Part shown: in pieces, positions 20,007 through 29,438 of the stretch
Position numbering within the stretch: position 1 is the first letter of the stretch
How the letters are laid out: every line of letters starts with the position of its first letter
NCBI RefSeq assembly: GCF_015767675.1
Contig: NZ_CP065218.1
Location: forward strand, 310,001-374,000
Length of the DNA: 64,000 nucleotides
Direction: 5' to 3'
DNA from: Vibrio navarrensis
GTDB taxonomy: Bacteria; Pseudomonadota; Gammaproteobacteria; Enterobacterales; Vibrionaceae
Made by a program: the position numbers and the translations under genes
Notes under the pieces: generated by a model
Seen by the model: the letters and a program-made list of their open reading frames with translations, nothing else
What the model was told of the DNA's origin: nothing
Databases searched by the model: none

Positions 20007-21086
20007 ATGTCTAACGAATCAGAAACGAGTGACCCGTGGTCACAAACCAGCGCTGCGCCCAACGATCCTTGGGGGCAAGCAACGCCTGCGACAGAAAATG
20101 CCGATTGGCTCAACAGTGATGCACCTCAGCTCCCATCGTTTGATCCACTTCATCCCTTCGACCAAGCCATCCTGCCCTTCGATCACTGGGTAGAAACGGG
20201 GTTAAACTGGCTGGTGGATCATGGTCGCCCGCTGTTTCAGGCAGTGCGCGTGCCGATTGATTTCATTCTCTCCTCTTTTGAGACCGCACTGGTTTCCACA
20301 CCAGCGCCCATCATGCTGCTGATCCTGTTTTTGCTCGCTTGGCAATGCTCAAATGTTCGCTTAGGCAGTGCCACACTCGCGTCACTGATCTTCATCGGTT
20401 TGATTGGCGCTTGGTCGCAAGCCATGACCACCTTGGCACTGGTCATGACATCAGTATTTTTCTGCTTGTTGATTGGCTTACCGCTGGGGATCTGGCTCGC
20501 ACGCAGCCAAATCGCCGCCAAAATTATTCGCCCACTGCTGGATGCCATGCAGACCACGCCTGCTTTTGTCTATCTGGTGCCGATCGTCATGCTGTTTGGC
20601 ATTGGTAACGTGCCCGGCGTGGTGGTCACCATCATTTTTGCCCTGCCACCTGTGGTGCGTTTGACGATTTTGGGTATTCAACAAGTGCCCGAAGAGCTGA
20701 CTGAAGCGGGCCACGCCTTTGGCGCCAGCAAACGGCAAATGCTCTATCGCATTCAACTGCCTCTGGCGCTGCCCACCATTATGGCTGGGGTCAATCAAAC
20801 TCTAATGTTGTCACTTTCCATGGTGGTGATTGCCTCCATGATCGCCGTTGGCGGCTTAGGCCAGATGGTGCTGCGTGGCATTGGCCGTTTGGATATGGGC
20901 CTAGCCGCAGTCGGCGGGGTCGGCATCGTCATTCTGGCGATTTTACTTGATCGCATCACACAAACCTTGGGGGACAACGCGGGTAATAGCAAACTGCGCT
21001 GGTACCACACCGGGCCCGCCGCTCTGTTAACGCGACTCTTCAATTCCCGCAAGCCCTCACCTGAATTAAGCAAAATGGAGAAATAA
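20007..21086 (+). CDS. proW: Glycine betaine/proline ABC transporter permease
   Basis: A 359-residue ProW-type permease. A long hydrophilic N-terminal tail (about 80 residues, rich in S, T, D and P) precedes the membrane part, as in E. coli ProW. The core has [20 protein letters not shown] and the coupling loop [24 protein letters not shown] precedes the ATG. proX begins 1 base after its stop. Confidence 0.96.
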   Translation: MSNESETSDPWSQTSAAPNDPWGQATPATENADWLNSDAPQLPSFDPLHPFDQAILPFDHWVETGLNWLVDHGRPLFQAVRVPIDFILSSFETALVSTPAPIMLLILFLLAWQCSNVRLGSATLASLIFIGLIGAWSQAMTTLALVMTSVFFCLLIGLPLGIWLARSQIAAKIIRPLLDAMQTTPAFVYLVPIVMLFGIGNVPGVVVTIIFALPPVVRLTILGIQQVPEELTEAGHAFGASKRQMLYRIQLPLALPTIMAGVNQTLMLSLSMVVIASMIAVGGLGQMVLRGIGRLDMGLAAVGGVGIVILAILLDRITQTLGDNAGNSKLRWYHTGPAALLTRLFNSRKPSPELSKMEK

Positions 21087-21087
21087 T

Positions 21088-22095
21088 ATGTATTGCTCAT
21101 GGAAGAAAACCTTCACCGCTACTGCCCTCACTTCACTGGCTTTGGCCAGCAGCGCGTGGGCAGAAAAACTGCCCGGTGCGGGGGTAACCGTACAGCCAGT
21201 TCAATCCACCGTTGCGGAAGAGACCTTTCAAACCTTGATCGTCAACCGTGCCCTTGAAGCGCTCGGTTACGATGTGTTACCAACCAAAGAAGTCGATTAC
21301 AACGTCGCCTACACCTCGCTCGCCAAAAGCGACGCCACCTTCCTCGCGGTTGGCTGGTTTCCGCTGCACAGTGACAAATACGCCATGGCCGGAGGAGACA
21401 AGGTATTCTATCGCCAAGGCCAATACATCAGCGGCGCGGCGCAAGGTTATTTGATTGATAAAGCCACAGCGGATAAATACAACATCAGCAACATTAGCCA
21501 ATTGAAAGATCCAAAAATCGCTCGCCTATTTGATGCGAACGATGATGGTAAGGCCGATCTGACCGGGTGTAATCCGGGCTGGGGCTGTGAAGGGGTCATA
21601 GAGGCGCAGCTCAGCGCTTACGGTCTGCGCCATACCGTCTCGCACAATCAAGGCAACTACGCCGCTATCATCGCCGATACCATTTCACGCTATAAGCAAG
21701 GCTCGCCCATTCTTTACTATACTTGGACACCGTATTGGGTGAGCGGCGTTTTGGTTCCCGGTAAAGACGTCGTCTGGCTTGAAGTGCCTTTCTCGGCGCT
21801 GCCGGGTGAGCGAAAAGATGTCGATACCACGTTGCCAAATGGCAAAAACTACGGCTTTGAGATGAACAGCATGCGCATCGTCGCCAACAAAGCGTTTGCC
21901 GAGCAAAACCCAGCAGCGGCGAAGTTGTTTGCCATCATGCAAGTGAACATCAACGATGTGAGCGCGCAAAATATGATGATGAGCCAAGGCAAAAATCGTT
22001 CAGCCGACATTGAAGCGCATGTCGATGGCTGGATAAAAGCGCACCAAAAGCAATTTGATGCTTGGGTTGAAGCGGCGAAAAAAGCGGCGATGTAG
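21088..22095 (+). CDS. proX: Glycine betaine/proline periplasmic binding protein
   Basis: A 335-residue binding protein with a signal peptide (residues 1 to about 25, cleavage after SSAWA). Mature sequence resembles E. coli ProX, including the cysteine pair in [12 protein letters not shown], expected to form a disulfide, and the tryptophans in [11 protein letters not shown] and [12 protein letters not shown] that form the betaine cage. It is the last gene of proVWX; a strong terminator follows. Confidence 0.95.
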   Translation: MYCSWKKTFTATALTSLALASSAWAEKLPGAGVTVQPVQSTVAEETFQTLIVNRALEALGYDVLPTKEVDYNVAYTSLAKSDATFLAVGWFPLHSDKYAMAGGDKVFYRQGQYISGAAQGYLIDKATADKYNISNISQLKDPKIARLFDANDDGKADLTGCNPGWGCEGVIEAQLSAYGLRHTVSHNQGNYAAIIADTISRYKQGSPILYYTWTPYWVSGVLVPGKDVVWLEVPFSALPGERKDVDTTLPNGKNYGFEMNSMRIVANKAFAEQNPAAAKLFAIMQVNINDVSAQNMMMSQGKNRSADIEAHVDGWIKAHQKQFDAWVEAAKKAAM

Positions 22096-22141
22096 CTGAC
22101 GTTCAACATTGCTCTCTAGAGCTATTTGATACGCGTGCATG

Positions 22142-22172
22142 TGAAAATGCCGATGAAATCTCGGCATTTTCA
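22142..22172 (+). terminator. Terminator of proVWX
   Basis: A perfect 12-base stem (TGAAAATGCCGA / TCGGCATTTTCA) with a 7-base loop, 46 bases after the proX stop. The T-rich 3' arm replaces a separate T run. Confidence 0.85.
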
Positions 22173-22329
22173 TTTAAGCCAATGAGCTATGGGGTTTTCA
22201 TAGACAGGAACTTAAGGGCTAACCTATTATTTTTGCGAAAATTTAGTTAGAAAAAGGCTTCATTGATGATCAGATAATCGTCGCCAAACAAACCACCTAT
22301 ACCAACCGTTTGCTCGCTAGCAGAGTGCC

Positions 22330-22660
22330 ACACTACCAGATAAACTCGCCACCTTTGATGATGTGCTGCTTCAAGATGATAGTGCGTCAGAAAGAGATTT
22401 TTACCTGAGCCCAAAGCAGTTCAAAACTAAAAGCAATGCAGGACTAAAAGCAATACAGAACAACTTGCTGCTAGCGGACCCAGGTTATAGGCAGGTGGAG
22501 TTGCTTCCTAAGGAGTTAAAATCTCACACAAACTGGCAACGAGATTTGTCACGGCACAAAGCATAGTCAGAAATAGGCAATAAACTTGAGTGGGCCTCTC
22601 GTTATATACCCAATAATGCACATTTCCCCAAGAGTAAATCAAAGAAAACATCACGTTAGA
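22330..22660 (+). pseudogene. Unrecognised broken gene fragment left of ISAs1
   Basis: A frame beginning near 22330 (LPDKLATFDDVLLQDDSAS) runs to a TAG at 22564-22566 and continues in the same frame (SEIGNKLEWASRYIPNN) to a second stop at 22658. Just upstream, coding-like sequence (NRLLASRVPHYQ) lies in another frame. This suggests a gene with one nonsense codon and at least one frameshift. I do not recognise the family. The ISAs1 end begins at 22673. Confidence 0.4.
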
Positions 22661-22672
22661 CGGTGTTTATAC

Positions 22673-23915
22673 CAGGGCGTCCGCATGAATGGTTAGAATT
22701 TGGTCATTGACTTAAATCCAGCAACTAAGACTTGCTCCAAGAAGCCGGGGTTCATCATGCAACGTTTCTGCTTCATTGGCACACTAATTTTGCTTGGCTC
22801 AGCTCTTAGCATGTTAAGTGCCATGTGTCTTAAACCTGCCAAATTTTCAGCCGCGTTTTGTCGGTAAATCTGACAAGCGTCTTCTCGCATGCTCACATCT
22901 AAAATCCAGTGCATTGACTCTATGCCCCAGTGGGCTCGAATGGCATTTCCTGCCTGCTCCGCGGTCAGGTCTGCTGAACTTATGTAGTAGCGGTACTCCA
23001 ACTTTGGCGCTTTACCTTTGGCTACTCGGTAATTTTCAACCATGACAATACTGGCGAGTCCGCTCCACGTTGAGAAGTCACCCTCTAACTCACTAGCCTT
23101 GAGTACATGGCAAGTACGTGCTTCAACGCGGCCTTTTTGTTTCTCGATTTGATAGGTGGTTTTGTCAATCGGGGCACGGCGGTGTGGGGCGAAGGCTGTC
23201 TGTATGGCTGCCGACAACTTGCCTTGATTCCCCTTTACTGCCAACAAGTAATCACCGCCCTTGCTAGTGATCGCCTTGGCAATCTTGGTCTGGCAGGCCA
23301 TCGCATCAATCGTCACGATAGCTCCTCGCAAGTCGAGCATCTTAATAAGCTCTGGAATCGCGGTAATTTCATTGCTTTTATTGTTGGTTTTGAGTTGACC
23401 CAGTACCATTTGGTTAGCACTTGCATAGGCGCTCACCATATGGATGGTGCTTTGCCTGTCGTCTCTATCGTAGGAGCCGCGCAAAGTCTTGCCATCAATG
23501 GCAACCACCTCACCAAACGTCATGGTATGTACCGCATTCATCCAACCCAGGAAGCAGTCGCGAAACTCGGCAGGATCAATATTTGCAATCAAACGAGCAA
23601 AGGTATCGTCGACAGGCACACCGTTTTCAAACAGCCCCTGTTTAAGAAACCACTCATGGTGGCCAAGAACATATTCACGAATGTCAGTCCAGCCTTGACC
23701 TCCGGCTATCACGGCACAGATAGACCCAAACAAAATATCAAACAGAGGATAATCAACTTTTGCACTTTGCCGTTTGTCACGGATGATACTGAAATGCGCT
23801 TTGATGGTATTAATATTCATGGTCGCTCCCCAAAAGAAGAGCATAAGATCACAGACCGTGCTTCAGGTCAAATTTAACCTTGCGTTGTACAAGAAATGTT
23901 CATGATCTTGCCCTG
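22673..23915 (-). mobile_element. ISAs1-family insertion sequence
   Basis: The ends form an imperfect inverted repeat: CAGGGC-N5-CATGAA at 22673-22689 and its complement at 23899-23915. The 1243-bp length and one transposase gene fit the ISAs1 family. The flanks (TGTTTATAC on the left, CAGTTAGAT on the right) show no target duplication, so one side has probably been altered by recombination or deletion after insertion. Confidence 0.7.
22693..23820 (-). CDS. ISAs1-family transposase
   Basis: A 375-residue DDE transposase of the ISAs1/H-repeat type, apparently full length. Family marks: DYPLFDILFGSICAVIAGG near the N-terminus, VAIDGKTLRGSYD (first Asp), IVTIDAMACQTKIAKAI (second Asp), GGDYLLAVKGNQ and AHWGIESMHWILDV with the catalytic Glu. 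ATG 23820 is preceded by GGGAG. No internal stop, so it may be active. A shorter diverged relative is found at 46207-46659. Confidence 0.93.
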   Translation of the reverse strand: MNINTIKAHFSIIRDKRQSAKVDYPLFDILFGSICAVIAGGQGWTDIREYVLGHHEWFLKQGLFENGVPVDDTFARLIANIDPAEFRDCFLGWMNAVHTMTFGEVVAIDGKTLRGSYDRDDRQSTIHMVSAYASANQMVLGQLKTNNKSNEITAIPELIKMLDLRGAIVTIDAMACQTKIAKAITSKGGDYLLAVKGNQGKLSAAIQTAFAPHRRAPIDKTTYQIEKQKGRVEARTCHVLKASELEGDFSTWSGLASIVMVENYRVAKGKAPKLEYRYYISSADLTAEQAGNAIRAHWGIESMHWILDVSMREDACQIYRQNAAENLAGLRHMALNMLRAEPSKISVPMKQKRCMMNPGFLEQVLVAGFKSMTKF

Positions 23916-24203
23916 CAGTTAGATCTTACTTTCGGAGAGGATTTTTATCAAAAACTAGCCGTTAATTACCGAGAAAGCTCCATTAATATGCAGGCATTGT
24001 CTAATAGTCAAAAAATACAACAATTTGTTATTGAGACGAGTAAAACCAGCGGATTTAATCTCACTGAGTTTTTCACTACTTGGGGAATAGAAGTCACCAG
24101 CACGACGGAAGCTGAGCTACATAACCTCGGGCTGCCAGTACTTCATATTCCGATATGGGAAAACAGAGATAACCATATTAAATATAAAGTTGAAGAAAAA
24201 TAG
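23916..24203 (+). pseudogene. C-terminal fragment of a probable M60-type (enhancin/AcfD-like) peptidase
   Basis: About 95 codons open directly from the ISAs1 end to a stop at 24203, without a start of their own. The sequence (DFYQKLAVNYRE; QFVIETSKTSGFNLTEFFTTWGI; LGLPVLHIP) resembles the C-terminal end of M60-like metallopeptidases. The catalytic HExxH part is absent. It reads as the tail of a larger gene cut off by the IS. Family assignment is by eye. Confidence 0.5.
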
Positions 24204-24374
24204 TGGGCCGTGGCTGATTATTATCCACGATAAAACCATTGGTTATGTTGGACAAATTGTTTACGGTGGGAAAAATCCCCATTAATCGATTTTATAATCA
24301 TAAAATCATCGATATAGTTCACATATATTAATTCGGTTTTGTCGCAAACTTTGGATATTTTGGTTAAAATTCAA

Positions 24375-24549
24375 TCAATCTCCATTTAACATCTTAGATC
24401 TTAATATTGGGGTTCTACGCCGGAACCCCAACTCAATCTTATCGTCCAACGCTTTAACTTCTTCACGCGTCGCGTTGTGCTGCGCTTGATCGAACAGCAG
24501 TTTCAGTAAGTCTTTTTGTGTAATTTGGTTTTTTGTTGTGTTCCGACAT
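24375..24549 (-). pseudogene. Possible frameshifted small coiled-coil protein fragment
   Basis: An ATG at 24549 with a GAGG site starts MSEHNKKP, and a shifted frame then continues ITQKDLLKLLFDQAQHNA and TREEVKALDDKIE before running into unrelated codons and a stop at 24375. One base too many in an A-rich stretch would explain the switch. It looks like the start of a small helical protein that has lost its frame and end. A 7-bp hairpin (GGGGTTC/GAACCCC, 24410-24430) lies inside it. Confidence 0.35.
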
Positions 24550-24779
24550 GTCAACCTCTGTGTTTTTTAAAAGTATAGGTAGAAAGCCATCTTGTTAACT
24601 CATATCCTCCGGTAAATCGAGCTAACGGGGGGGTATATTGAGGCGTTAACATTTGCCGCCGCATTGCCCACTTATGCGATATCCCTTGTCTACCGCTATA
24701 AGCGCGGTACAACTCAAAATTTATAGGATCTAACATTCTCTACGTACATCAACGCTAGAACAGTCAAAAATAAAAAGCT

Positions 24780-24971
24780 AGCATTTACTTGATTTGTCGG
24801 TATACTGTTCATCAGCTCTTAAGAAAAGAGCTATTTAATTATTTTCAGATCAAATTTCTCTCAGTTCTTCATCGAATTCTCGTTTGCGTTTCTGCGAAAA
24901 AATACATATCTCTAAATCATACAATAGCGCTTATTAGCTTAATTATTAAAAATTTCAATATAGAGGTATCT
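24780..24971 (+). promoter_or_regulatory. Probable long 5' leader of the cold-shock gene
   Basis: About 190 AT-rich bases without a gene precede the cold-shock CDS. Long structured leaders that melt in the cold are typical of cspA-type mRNAs; no precise element can be drawn by eye, so this is an inference from gene identity and the empty upstream region. Confidence 0.35.
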
Positions 24972-25184
24972 ATGTCTAACAAATTAACTGGTTCAGTAAA
25001 ATGGTTCAACGAAACTAAAGGCTTCGGGTTTATTTCTCCAGAGAATGGTAGTGAAGACTTGTTTGTTCATTTCCAATCAATTACCTCAACTGGCTTCAAA
25101 ACGCTTTTAGAAGGCCAAAAAGTATCTTACGTTGTTGAGCAAGGCAAAAAAGGTTTGCAAGCAGGCCAAGTTACCGTAATGTAA
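24972..25184 (+). CDS. Cold-shock protein, CspA family
   Basis: A 70-residue single cold-shock domain with both RNA-binding motifs: KGFGFISPE (RNP1) and DLFVHFQSI (RNP2), in the fold starting [15 protein letters not shown]. It acts as an RNA chaperone or antiterminator. AGAGG lies just upstream of ATG 24972. An in-frame upstream extension to 24789 exists but has no homology. A terminator hairpin follows, then an RNase R paralogue 300 bases downstream. Confidence 0.95.
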   Translation: MSNKLTGSVKWFNETKGFGFISPENGSEDLFVHFQSITSTGFKTLLEGQKVSYVVEQGKKGLQAGQVTVM

Positions 25185-25194
25185 TAGGCTACAC

Positions 25195-25225
25195 GGCATC
25201 AGCATCCGTTGATGCCTCCTCTCTC
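25195..25225 (+). terminator. Terminator-like hairpin after the cold-shock gene
   Basis: GGCATCA / TGATGCC stem with an 8-base loop, followed by a pyrimidine-rich tract. That tract includes three tandem TTTTCTG heptamers (25231-25251). Confidence 0.6.
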
Positions 25226-25480
25226 TTCTGTTTTCTGTTTTCTGTTTTCTGTTTATCATCAAAATTTTATATACCTAAGTTACTTAAAAGTCGAGATTTA
25301 CCTCACTTTGCAACGCAAGTAGACCTATCTAATAAGTAATTTCAGTATATATCTTTGGCAAAATTTTAATAAACACCCACATAATAAATAACATTATTCA
25401 ATAATGCATCATTTCGTCTAGTGCTTTGTCATATAAATAGGTTTATATAAAAAGCGATTGGCGAATAAAGAGAAAAATAA

Positions 25481-27709
25481 ATGAAATTAAATATATCCGC
25501 TCAATCACTAAATTACACTAAATATAACAATGTAATTCCTAGCAGAGATTTTATTCTTAGCCTATTCGACAAAGTTAAAAACTACTTAAGCTATGAACAA
25601 ATTTCTGATTCATCAGGTTTGAATGAAGAACCCGAGAAAGATGCTTTAAAAAAACGCTTAAGAGCAATGGAACGTGATGGTCAGCTTATTTTCAATCGAA
25701 GAAAAGGCTACAAGAAAGTTGATCAAGCGGCTTTAGTTACTGGCAAGATCAGTATCCATGCAGACGGCTTTGGTTTTCTAGCCTACGACGACAGTGAGAA
25801 AGACCTATTCTTACCCAAACATCAACTGAGTCATGTATTCGATGGTGACATCGTAATGGTTTTGAAAAGCTATTCGCTGCAACAAGGCCGTTCCAACCAT
25901 CGGTTCATCAAAATTGTGGAACGCAAAACAACTCATATAACCGGTTTGCTAAAAAGACAAGGCTCCAAATTCTATCTATTGCCAGAAAACTCGAAACTCA
26001 CTCAAACCATTTTTGTCACTCCAAATGAATTGATTGCTAAAAATGTCGGTAAGCTCGTCCATTGTAAAGTCAATGCTTATCCTGACCATAGACAGTCTAC
26101 CGCTGTTGAAGTTATAGAAGTATTGGGGCGTCAGGGAGAAGCAGGCATAGAAGTAAAATTAGCCTTGCGTCGTTATGAAATCAATGACAAATGGGATAAA
26201 GAAGTACTTGATGCTGCGTCTGTATTTGGTACTCGGGTAGAAGAAAAAGATAAGACGTCGCGGGTGGACTATCGAGATTTACCTTTTGTTACCATTGATG
26301 GTGACGATGCAAAAGACTTTGATGATGCTGTTTATGGATATCCGATGGACAATGGTCAGTGGAAGCTATTTGTTGCCATTGCAGACGTATCTCATTATGT
26401 TCAGCCAAACGATCATTTAGATCTTGAAGCCCAGTCACGTGCAACGTCTATTTACTTCCCTGGATGTGTTGTGCCGATGTTACCAGAGTCGTTATCAAAT
26501 GGTTTATGTTCGCTTAATCCTAATGAAGACAGGCTCGTGATGGTATGTGAGATGACCTTTGATAGCGAAGGTCTAATGCTAAATTCAGAGTTTTCTGAAG
26601 GCATCATCCACTCTCATGCTCGATTGACATACGAGGAAGCGAACCGCATTGTTACGCAGCCTTCGGCGAAAATAAAATACCAAAACAGCAATGCTAAAAG
26701 TAACATCGCTCAGCATCTGGTGAATCTTCATCGCTTATATTTGAGTTTATCTTATCAGCGTAAAATTCGCGGAGCGATTGACTTTGACACAGAAGAACTC
26801 GCTTTTAAGTTAAACAACAACAAGAAAATTGCTTCAATCGTTCCTGTTATTCGAAATGATGCTCACCGAATGATCGAAGAGTTTATGTTGTGCGCAAATG
26901 TTGCTACTGCGCAATTTTTAGGACTAAATAAGATACCAAGTCTATACCGTGTACATTCTGGGCCTCAGATGAAAAAGCTGACTTCATTAAGAATGTTACT
27001 CGCAGATAAAGGGCTAACGTTAGCTGGTGGCGATAAACCAACGTCTCACGACTACAACTCGCTATTAGATCAAGCTCGAGATGTGGATGAGTATAAAATA
27101 ATCCGCACTTTACTACTGCGCTCTCAAAGCCAAGCTGAATACTCTCCTAAAAACATGGGGCACTTTGGTTTAGCATATGACGCTTATGCACACTTTACTT
27201 CTCCAATTCGTCGTTACCCTGACTTACTTGTTCACCGAGCCATCCGTGCTAAGCTTCGTGAACAAAATATTGGTAAGTTACGTAGTCTATTCATTAAGCT
27301 CAGATCTATACGCAAGCTCACAGGCGTTGCGCAAAACTACCCTTACGACGTAAAAGAGATAGAACAGCTAAGTATTCACTGCTCGAATCAGGCTCGTCAA
27401 GCTGATGAAGTAAGCCGTGAGGTGGAATCAGCATTGAAATGCCACTATATGAAGCCATTTATTGGACAAACCTTTATCGGGAGTGTTTCTGGTGTTACAC
27501 ACTTTGGCGTTTTTGTAGAACTGGAGGAAAACCGAGTTGAGGGCCTAATACCCTTATCTAGTTTTCAAAATGGCGATTTTGAATTCGATGCTATCAGACA
27601 AAAGATCTCTAGCCCAAAAAAAACGTTCACGCTAGGTAATAAAGTAAAAATTATCGTGAAAGACATCGATTCTAAGCAACGAAGAATAATATTTAACTTA
27701 ACAGAATAA
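25481..27709 (+). CDS. rnr: Ribonuclease R paralogue (3'-5' exoribonuclease)
   Basis: A 742-residue RNase II/R-family enzyme. Domains in order: winged helix (about 20-75), two cold-shock OB domains (about 80-230), RNB catalytic domain (about 260-590, with the metal-binding cluster DGDDAKDFDDAV and HFTSPIRRYPDLLVHRAI), and a C-terminal S1 domain (about 655-740). It ends right after S1, lacking the basic tail of E. coli RNase R (813 residues). Codons are more AT-rich than in the first 22 kb. Proximity to a cold-shock gene suggests a role in degrading structured RNA at low temperature; a main rnr copy presumably lies elsewhere. Confidence 0.92.
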   Translation: MKLNISAQSLNYTKYNNVIPSRDFILSLFDKVKNYLSYEQISDSSGLNEEPEKDALKKRLRAMERDGQLIFNRRKGYKKVDQAALVTGKISIHADGFGFLAYDDSEKDLFLPKHQLSHVFDGDIVMVLKSYSLQQGRSNHRFIKIVERKTTHITGLLKRQGSKFYLLPENSKLTQTIFVTPNELIAKNVGKLVHCKVNAYPDHRQSTAVEVIEVLGRQGEAGIEVKLALRRYEINDKWDKEVLDAASVFGTRVEEKDKTSRVDYRDLPFVTIDGDDAKDFDDAVYGYPMDNGQWKLFVAIADVSHYVQPNDHLDLEAQSRATSIYFPGCVVPMLPESLSNGLCSLNPNEDRLVMVCEMTFDSEGLMLNSEFSEGIIHSHARLTYEEANRIVTQPSAKIKYQNSNAKSNIAQHLVNLHRLYLSLSYQRKIRGAIDFDTEELAFKLNNNKKIASIVPVIRNDAHRMIEEFMLCANVATAQFLGLNKIPSLYRVHSGPQMKKLTSLRMLLADKGLTLAGGDKPTSHDYNSLLDQARDVDEYKIIRTLLLRSQSQAEYSPKNMGHFGLAYDAYAHFTSPIRRYPDLLVHRAIRAKLREQNIGKLRSLFIKLRSIRKLTGVAQNYPYDVKEIEQLSIHCSNQARQADEVSREVESALKCHYMKPFIGQTFIGSVSGVTHFGVFVELEENRVEGLIPLSSFQNGDFEFDAIRQKISSPKKTFTLGNKVKIIVKDIDSKQRRIIFNLTE

Positions 27710-27752
27710 ATAGAGAGATCGTTAAATCAACTACGTATTATGTTGTTCATCG

Positions 27753-27863
27753 ATGAATCAAAACAATGTACTGAAAAATATAGGCGCAGATCAGTCACTG
27801 ATGAAGAAGTATGTAAGCCTAGTTCAACAGAAAAGTGACGGCGTTGAAATTAAAATTGATTAA
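27753..27863 (+). CDS. Possible small protein (36 residues)
   Basis: ATG at 27753 opens 36 codons beginning MNQNNVLKNIGADQSLMKK, hydrophilic and helical. No good ribosome binding site is visible and I recognise no family. It is the only coding-like stretch in the 299-bp gap after the RNase R gene; it may be chance. Confidence 0.25.
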   Translation: MNQNNVLKNIGADQSLMKKYVSLVQQKSDGVEIKID

Positions 27864-28008
27864 AAATTAACCAATCTTGAGTATCTAACTTTAACGAGTA
27901 GTGATAGTGTGGACTTTGAAAACCCCACAGCTTAGTGGGACACGGTGTTGACTCTGGACTAATTATCCTTCCATTTTGCCCTTCTAAGCCTAACTAAGTT
28001 AGGTAAAA

Positions 28009-29193
28009 ATGTCACAATCAACAAACAAACTCGGTTCAAGACTTATCACATCTGAGAGCTTGTATTCTTTACCCAGAAGTAAAGCGCTACCTAAACCAAG
28101 TTTATTAAGATCTCAGAGAGAAACAGCGACCGTATATTGTGAAGGTTTCTTTGGAGAATCCAGAGGTAAAACAACCAACGGCCTCGTACGTGAATCAAAT
28201 CGGTTTAAGATCGTATCCGTCATTGATAGCACAAAGGCTGGCCAAGACAGCGGTGCTTACCTTTACGGGCATGATAATGGTATCCCCATTTGTCCTAGTC
28301 TAAGCCAAGCTATTGCGGTTTCTGATTGGATACCTGATTACTTCATCTATGGCCTCTCACCAGAAAGCGGACGTTTGTCTCTCGTCGAAAGACAGTTGAT
28401 TCTCACGGCAATGAGATTGGGAATGAACATTATCATTGGCCTGCATGAATTTTTAACGGATGATCCTGAGTTTGTCGAAGCGGCCAAAAAGAATCGTGTC
28501 CGCATTATTGATGTGATTAAACCAAGACCAATAGATAAGCTTGAGCTATTTTCAAACCGTATCCAAAAAGTGCTTTGCCCACGAATTTTAGTCATGGGTA
28601 CAGATTGCGCTATTGGTAAACGAACCACCGCATTGGCGTTGACGAAAGTACTAGAAAGATACGGTTTAAATGTCGTAATGATTACAACAGGGCAGACGGG
28701 GCTAATCCAAGGTACGCGATACGGTGTCGCGCTTGAAGCCATACCCTTACAATATTGTGTTGGGGAGCTAGAAGCCATCATTGTGGAAGCCTATGAAGAG
28801 GAAGGGCCTGACGTCTTTGTGATTGAGGGACAAGGTGCATTAGGTCATCCTTGTTTTTGTACTAGCGCGTCGATTATCCGTGGCTCGCAGCCACATGCTG
28901 TAATCCTTCAGCATTCTCCGACGAGGGTATACTTGAGCGGTAGTGAACAATACTTGATGCCTGAATTGGGTTCCGAAATAGAGTTAATAGAACTGTTTTC
29001 AGGTGCTCCAGTAATTGGCATCATGTTGAACAGCCAAGGATTAGATGAGCAATCGATCACTGATGTTATCTCAAATTACACAGAAAAATATCACCGTCCA
29101 GTAGCGGAACTATTTACAGTTTCTGATGAATATCTAATTGAAATGATTGTTAACATATTTCCAGAGTTAGATTTAGATTCCATCACTGTCTAA
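28009..29193 (+). CDS. DUF1611 / DgcN-family P-loop protein
   Basis: A 394-residue DUF1611 protein. A Rossmann-like N-terminal part is followed by a P-loop NTPase domain with VMGTDCAIGKRTTALAL and VFVIEGQGALGHP. Members named DgcN are linked to D-glutamate N-acetylation and usually lie next to dgcA, a dipeptide-epimerase-like enolase-superfamily gene. Here no dgcA is adjacent; nhaA follows 245 bp downstream. It is about 50 residues longer at the N-terminus than typical members, so the true start may be further in. Confidence 0.8.
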   Translation: MSQSTNKLGSRLITSESLYSLPRSKALPKPSLLRSQRETATVYCEGFFGESRGKTTNGLVRESNRFKIVSVIDSTKAGQDSGAYLYGHDNGIPICPSLSQAIAVSDWIPDYFIYGLSPESGRLSLVERQLILTAMRLGMNIIIGLHEFLTDDPEFVEAAKKNRVRIIDVIKPRPIDKLELFSNRIQKVLCPRILVMGTDCAIGKRTTALALTKVLERYGLNVVMITTGQTGLIQGTRYGVALEAIPLQYCVGELEAIIVEAYEEEGPDVFVIEGQGALGHPCFCTSASIIRGSQPHAVILQHSPTRVYLSGSEQYLMPELGSEIELIELFSGAPVIGIMLNSQGLDEQSITDVISNYTEKYHRPVAELFTVSDEYLIEMIVNIFPELDLDSITV

Positions 29194-29438
29194 GTACGTT
29201 TCAGTGGGTATTAAATCAATTAGTGGATATGTGCTTCAGAGAGTGTCCAGAAGATCGGTGTGATTATCACATCGAATCTTATTATTTTTTATAGTGCATA
29301 ATCTATAGAATTGAATTTATTTCTCAGTATATACAGCCAAATTTAGTCGTCATCTGTATATAAGGTTTTATGTACGACAGTGAACTTCTAATTTCCATAC
29401 TGGCAATGAGGAAATATTTAAACATACGGTGACAACCT

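Noticed and set aside
23107..23877. 256-codon plus-strand open frame inside ISAs1
   Set aside because: Antisense to the ISAs1 transposase, which has all expected catalytic motifs.
24551..24736. 61-codon minus-strand frame upstream of the cold-shock gene
   Set aside because: No start signal or recognisable pattern; lies in low-coding AT-rich sequence.
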